64,000 bases of DNA from Sipunculus nudus (Eukaryota > Annelida > Sipuncula > Golfingiida > Sipunculidae), in assembly GCA_026874595.1 (NCBI GenBank), contig CM049315.1, positions 72,091,416 to 72,155,415 on the forward strand. Reading direction: 5' to 3'. The notes beneath the pieces are model-generated. The model was not told where the DNA came from. It was given only the letters and a program-made list of their open reading frames with translations, and ran no database searches. Made by a program: the position numbers and the translations under genes. This document shows positions 58,981 through 64,000 of the stretch, in pieces. Position 1 is the stretch's first letter. The number at the start of each line of letters is the position of its first letter.

Positions 58981-60460
58981 AATGCTAGGTGTCCTTACCC
59001 AGAGAATGCTTGTGAAAGAAAAATTGCCAATTTTTGTTTCGCTAAAATCACATATTTCACGAATTCATAAAGGAGAAAATTCAAAGCAATATGTTGAATC
59101 TTGGAGTGTACAATTATGTTGTAAGTTTAACATGTATTAAGCTGTACATTTTTAGGAAGCAAGGTGGATTGCCTATTCAAAAAATGTAACAAAGACTTTG
59201 ATAAAGTGTCCTTCTTTACTTTCCCATTTAAGCAGATATGAATTATCAGGAGAAGGGTAATTTCATGTCAGATGAAGACATTGAAAATGCTTTGATGACA
59301 AAAGTAGCAACATTTCTGCTGTCCCTCCAAAACAAACACAATATGTCAGTTAGTGTTATACATATGACTTTGGAAGAAATCAATTCCCTCCATGAAGTAC
59401 AAACGAACTACAAGAAAGGTCAACTGAAAGATAGGCTAGATCAAACTGGCCTCTCAGCTGACTGCATCCAACAAATCATAAAACGGTATGAGTATGACAG
59501 TCTAAAAAAAGTTGTTTTATCAGGTACCTAAAGGTCAAGAAAAAATAGAGAGAAATATTATAAGGATCAATTTATTTTCTGTCAAACCATTACCTCACAA
59601 GCCTAAACATAGAACAGGTGATAAAACAGCCAGTGTGTCAGTACGTACCAATCAAAGCGCCCCTTCAGGCTTTGTTTTTGAATAGAAACATAAAGCACTA
59701 CTTTGAATTCCTTACAGATTTTACAGATGGCCGAGTCTTTAAAGAAGTTTGTTTCTTAAAAAAAAAAAATGCTTTGACGCTACTTTTGTATCAAGATTCC
59801 TTTGATGTACTTCATCCAAGGGGTTTGCAACGAAAAAACTTTGGCAAAATAATCACCCTAGGTAATATATGTCCTCCTGTGAGAACTATGTCATATGTTC
59901 TTTAATGTAAAGAAAGTGACTTAAAATTATTGTCAGAAAGAGATAATGGCTCCCATGATGAAAGACCTGGTTGACCTTGAAGTTAATAGTGTATAGGGAG
60001 TTTTGGTAACCACAAATGCACAGTTTCCTTTGTACTTGGGGACAACTTGGGTAGTAATATGTTAGGTGGTTATGTGGAAAACTTCAGTTCTGTATCCCTC
60101 TGCTGCAGATATTGTCTAATTAGACTCTCGTTTGTCTTGCAGTACAGTTTTTAGTTTTGATTCGTTTTCTACCACTTTTGATCCAGGGTAAAATTGGTAT
60201 CATGACAAGGTTTTGTATATGCTACTTTTGTTAAGAAAATGATTGTTGAACTGATTTGTGCCGCAATTATTGCCAAAGGTCCGGTTGCCATAATACCAGA
60301 TTACATTCAAGAATATATTGGAATGAGACTTGCGCTTTTCCCTCGTGTTAGCTTGCAAGCCAAACACCATTTCCTGACTCACTATCCTGTGCTGACCACA
60401 AAATGTGGACAACTCATAGTTGTGGATAATGCGTTTTGAAAGTAAGCACTCATATATCAA
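58981..60460 (+). pseudogene. degraded zinc-finger / KHHFLTHYP-family protein gene
   Basis: Fragments in the expected order. A C2H2-like SLKSHISRIHKGEN (59,040-59,080) and CLFKKCNKDF (59,170-59,200). Then KVATFLLSLQNKHNMSVSVI (59,298-59,360), then QYVPIKAPLQALFLNRNIKH, DGRVFKEVCFL, ALTLLLYQDSFDVLHPRG and TLGNICPPVRT (59,640-59,890), then VELICAAIIAKGPVAIIPDY, IQEYI and KHHFLTHYPVL (60,245-60,410). These match a family, widespread in animals, of uncharacterised proteins with N-terminal zinc fingers, an 'LYYDDFEVxNPLGS...HKxxxFYxTLGN' block and a 'LKPKHHxLxHYP' block. I infer it to be transposon-derived. Key positions have changed (YQDSFDVLHPRG) and stops separate the fragments. Confidence 0.7.
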
Positions 60461-60813
60461 GAGAAGTGCACAGTCGGCGCAATACTATATCAATATAACA
60501 AAATAACAAACAGAAAAGCACCAACTGCTGCAAGCCTTGTACAGTGCAGGGTCTTTGTTCAGACCACTAATTCCATATCAGACCTCTATAACTTATAATG
60601 CTGATTTGTATGGCTGTATATAAGTTCAAAGCATTACATATTAGCTGTGGAACTGTTTTGTAAAAACGCGCTGAAAAAAATCGCGCTAGTGTAAATCAGG
60701 TTTACCTTTTCCACGCAGGCGGGAATGCAGTCTGTTTCAGGTCCAGCATAGGCCTATATCATGCATGGCGACAAATCATACTTAACTGCTGCTCTGCTTG
60801 TCTCTAATGCATG

Positions 60814-60817
<4 letters not shown>

Positions 60818-60856
<39 letters not shown>

Positions 60857-60869
60857 TATATATATATAT
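60818..60869. repeat. (TA)n microsatellite
   Basis: Interrupted TA run; the IYIYIY frame across it is meaningless. Confidence 0.97.
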
Positions 60870-61379
60870 AAACATATATATGTGCGGCGGGGTGTTAAAT
60901 ATCCGACTGCGGTATATCTTCTCTTATATAGCCTATATACGACCCCATCACGCCTGTCAATAGCACACTACCATAATAAAAACTGAACGTTCCTGCAAAT
61001 ATAACGAAAATTTAAATGTATACATGCATAAAGTGAACTGTACATAACAGATTCATGCTCGACATGTTGCAGGGAAGGCTTTGGGAGGGTAATCACTTGT
61101 GGAAACACGTAACGCGAAGGGGGAATTCCGCACGTTTTTATGCGCAAATAGAAAAGCTCAATTCAGCGCGATTTTTTTTTCAGGGCGCCTTATTGTTCAT
61201 GGTATCCATCATTACACAGTTCAGATGCACAGGGATGGAATATTCAACTTATTTGTTGGAAAAATATGACGGCTTTCCTTAATCAGAAATCTGACATTTT
61301 ATTTATTGTACAGTTGAAGGGATCACAGAGATCAACAACTGGATTGCATGATATTTTTTTTATTTTGATTGTTAAAAAA

Positions 61380-61500
61380 ACTGATGGTATTCCATTCAGG
61401 GAGTTGCTTCATTATTGTTCCTTTAGAATATACCGATTTGGTGCCAGTGCATTTGTGGTCCCTAAGCACGCTGTTGTTGAGAAAAAAACTACTTGCAGGT
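61380..61500 (+). pseudogene. possible C-terminal fragment of the KHHFLTHYP-family gene
   Basis: FRELLHYCSFRIYRFGASAF, VVPKHAVVEKK vaguely resembles the C-terminal 'DLLDYxPLxxYxxxxxxxVxLKH' block of that family, and it lies 1 kb downstream in the right orientation. The fit is loose. Confidence 0.25.
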
Positions 61501-61603
61501 AAGCGTTTTCTATGTTTATCCAAATAAAGATTTAAATATATTTAGTACATTGTCATGGTCAGAGAAACCTTCGCAATCTGCTTAATTTGCGTAATCTGCA
61601 ATT

Positions 61604-61740
61604 TTAGCCCAGCTGACTATAAATCATCTGAGCTATAGTTATGGTCCTTTGTCCGTCGGCCAACCGTTAATAAGGCACGTTTTGAAACCGTTAGACTTAC
61701 GAATCTAACATTCAACATTTGAACTGTATTTTCTTAATTG
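61604..61740 (-). mobile_element. interspersed repeat, partial copy E, inverted
   Basis: TTTAGCCCAGCTGACTATAA then ATCATCTGAGCTATAGTT, then TTGTCCGTCGGCC and CACGTTTTGAAACCGTTAGA, matching the hairpin end and GGAC region of copies at 9,735, 15,230 and 26,885. Confidence 0.7.
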
Positions 61741-63247
61741 TAAAGCTATTTTCATTCCAATGTACCAAACATTGCTTTTGACAACAATTCAATTACTAAT
61801 TCCAAGTTTATGTAGCATGTTAAAGAAAATAATGTCCTTTTAAATAATTTTAACATATTAAAATATAATGTAACCAATTATTATGCATAAAATGATAATA
61901 TATAAGCCGAATATTTGATAAATAATGGCACAACTTAGAATCATGAACTCTGAATTAAATTTTATTTTCAGATATTGTTTTGTTATCAGATATGTTTTCT
62001 TTGTGGTAAATATAAATACATTTGATGCACATTGTGGTGTTATCTGACAAAATTAGGGATGTATGATGATGCAATTTAGAATTTTTAATCAACTTTTGTG
62101 TAGAATTATTAATTAATTATTAGTGTTCTATAACTCTCAGGCCCATCATTTTTTTTCCTTATTGTATTTTTAAATAGTTTCAGGTCACAATTTCGTGCAT
62201 TTTTACAGTGCTGTATCTACTTATCTGATTTATTTTTTTGCTCATTTGAATAGGAAAATTATTTTTATAGCATTATATTTCCGTTAATAAAAGAATAATA
62301 TATATTATTATTATTTAGCTAATCTCAAATTTCTTCCTTATTTTATAATTTACAGGGGTACATAAATTTCCTGTGGAGTGGTTTCTCTTACACATATTAT
62401 ACTGTCATTATATAGCTCAAATACTGATACATGACACTTGACATTGGATCATGAGAGGCACCTTCATCTTTGATATAGTTCGTTAAAGTGGAAAGTATTA
62501 GTTTGGAAAACATATATTTAGCATTTGAAAGCACGTCCATTTGCTCTAAACTTTTCAAGTGCTAATTTATATAAAAAAAGAAAAAAGTATATTTTGCATT
62601 TGCTAAAATAAAAAAAATCAGCTATATCTTGCATTTGCAAAAATTTACAAAAAATCAGCTGAGCGCCGTGACCCATGTGTCCTTTGTTTGTATTTTCCTC
62701 CGCCCTTTCCAAAGTGTATGATTGGGGGGGGGGGTACATTGCAACATACAATATTAATTTATATAGGTATTATAATAGGTCCATGGTTAGTCCCTGGGCA
62801 CTGGTGAAGCTTGAAGATAATATGAAACCTTTAAGCGTAACTCATTGGAATGGTGTATTCTGTTCTTCTTTTGTTATGCCCCTCCCTCTATAACTATATG
62901 ATCGGGGGTATCAACATTAAATTATACAGGTTCTTGGTTGGGCACTGGCTAGGCATAATGTTAATATAAAACCCATGAGTTTTACTTTTATCAATGATTA
63001 ATATTAGCAAAAATATCGTCAACATTTACAAAATCGTTAATTTAGGGGGGGGGGGCTGCCTATACAAATGATTGCATCCTATCCTGCTTGGAGTTAGAAA
63101 TTTATCAATTATGTTGCTATTTCTTAAGTGTCAGATTTATTTAAATATTTTATAAGAGGATTGTTGTAAAATGTTATAATTTTAGAATGCCTAAGGTTTC
63201 AGACAAGGTCAACATTTTTTTATCAATTGCACTGACTGTTTTTGCAG
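61741..63247. other. AT-rich, no supported gene
   Basis: Long A/T runs, a G-run at 62,725-62,734 and another at 63,044-63,054. It includes the intron leading to the acceptor at 63,247. Confidence 0.5.
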
Positions 63248-63342
63248 ATGTGTTAGCAGAATTGCTGGACAACTTGGTAGATTATGAAATGATAGGCATG
63301 TCAGACCTACAGTTTCCTGAGCCCGAGAAAGGTCTGACTTGA
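63248..63342 (+). CDS. terminal exon of an unidentified gene
   Basis: A strong acceptor, GACTGTTTTTGCAG, is followed by two bases of a split codon and 30 codons plus TGA: VLAELLDNLVDYEMIGMSDL, QFPEPEKGLT. The amphipathic acidic helix and high-quality splice site argue for a real C-terminus. No other exon with the matching phase 1 donor was found, so the gene may begin in the 61-63 kb region, or this may be the end of the transposon-related gene at 59-60 kb. Confidence 0.45.
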
Positions 63343-64000
63343 ATCTTGAACTTGTTGAGCCTTATAGAGAAGGCATACAAACGGAGGGCTTACTGATCAG
63401 ATTCTTGTCATTTGATGTTTAAATAGCTTTTAAAAAGCTAAAATAATTTTAAATAGCTTATTTAACAAATCACTGCAGTAAAACTACTGTTAAAACCTTT
63501 TAATCAACGGCTAATTTTAGCAATTTCATGGGATGTGGGAATCTGGACGCCTTTTAAATTAGAAATGTTTTTCGATTCCCAAGGATGTTACGTAGAGTTA
63601 AAAACTCCTATAAACAAACGTATAAACAAACTGATACCAAAGACCTTATGAATTGAGACTGAATTACTATTAAAACCAAAATACAAGTCGCGTCCAAATT
63701 AAAGGATTTTTAGTATACTTATGATAAATTCTTTTTTTAATTGCTACCTCTTACAAAATCACAACTCCATTAAAATTGGCATATATCCAATTCCTGGTTT
63801 TTTAATTGATATGGAAAGAGTAAGTGATACAATGCAAAAACATTATTTTGCATATTTCTGTTTGGTGAAGGATAATACTGTAAAATGAGAATTTTAACAT
63901 TTATAATTAAATTTAGCTCAATGAGCAATTTTACTTCATTCGCTGAAATTAATCTTCACTAACAATGTTTTTCTTAAATAACTTACAGCCTCTCTTGTCT
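63343..64000. other. AT-rich 3' flank
   Basis: No feature seen. AATAAA-like signals are frequent by chance here. Confidence 0.4.

Overview
The window looks like nuclear DNA of an invertebrate animal, probably a bivalve or other mollusc. It is AT-rich, with long homopolymer G/C tracts, many (TA)n and (GA)n runs, satellite DNA, many degraded transposable elements, GT-AG introns and animal-type gene families. There is no operon structure, CRISPR array or prokaryotic gene. The organism call is an inference; no sequence search could be run.

Layout. Positions 1-9,720 are an uninterrupted satellite of a ~77-bp monomer with higher-order repeats; the same satellite reappears, diverged, at 29,823-30,445. 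Between these blocks lies the most interesting part of the window, two genes placed head to head. On the minus strand (16,128 down to 10,809) at least three exons encode a DUF3987-like ATPase (primase/helicase-associated family). On the plus strand (17,269-28,866) five exons encode a KDZ (Kyakuja-Dileera-Zisupton) transposase with CxC5-like and CxC6-like cysteine clusters at its N-terminus and a transposase core at its C-terminus. Splice phases join all five plus-strand exons. Each gene carries one apparent frameshift, so this looks like a recently decayed two-gene DNA transposon, or one with sequencing errors. Several copies of a shorter interspersed repeat ending in a TAGCTCAG...CTGAGCTA hairpin sit in and around the pair.

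The rest is mostly element remains: palindromic CAGATTACCCC motifs (30.8 and 33.7 kb), a pogo-like MITE (31.6-32.0 kb), two non-LTR retrotransposon tails (32.1-32.6 and 34.0-34.9 kb), a GC-rich complex repeat full of GCGATCGC and CTACCGCGCA (35.8-37.25 kb), two hAT-like MITEs (40.6 and 48.5 kb), an old inverted repeat (44.1-44.7 kb), a foldback transposon with a 5-bp target duplication (46.24-47.87 kb) and a tyrosine-recombinase remnant (48.8-49.0 kb).

Possible host genes are few and mostly damaged: a small two-exon candidate (38.0-39.6 kb), a C-terminal exon on the minus strand (42.0 kb), an innexin-like four-transmembrane channel pseudogene (50.9-52.5 kb, minus strand), a degraded member of a zinc-finger/KHHFLTHYP family (59.0-60.4 kb) and a good-looking terminal exon at 63.25 kb. 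Most other open frames are chance products of satellite or microsatellite DNA.
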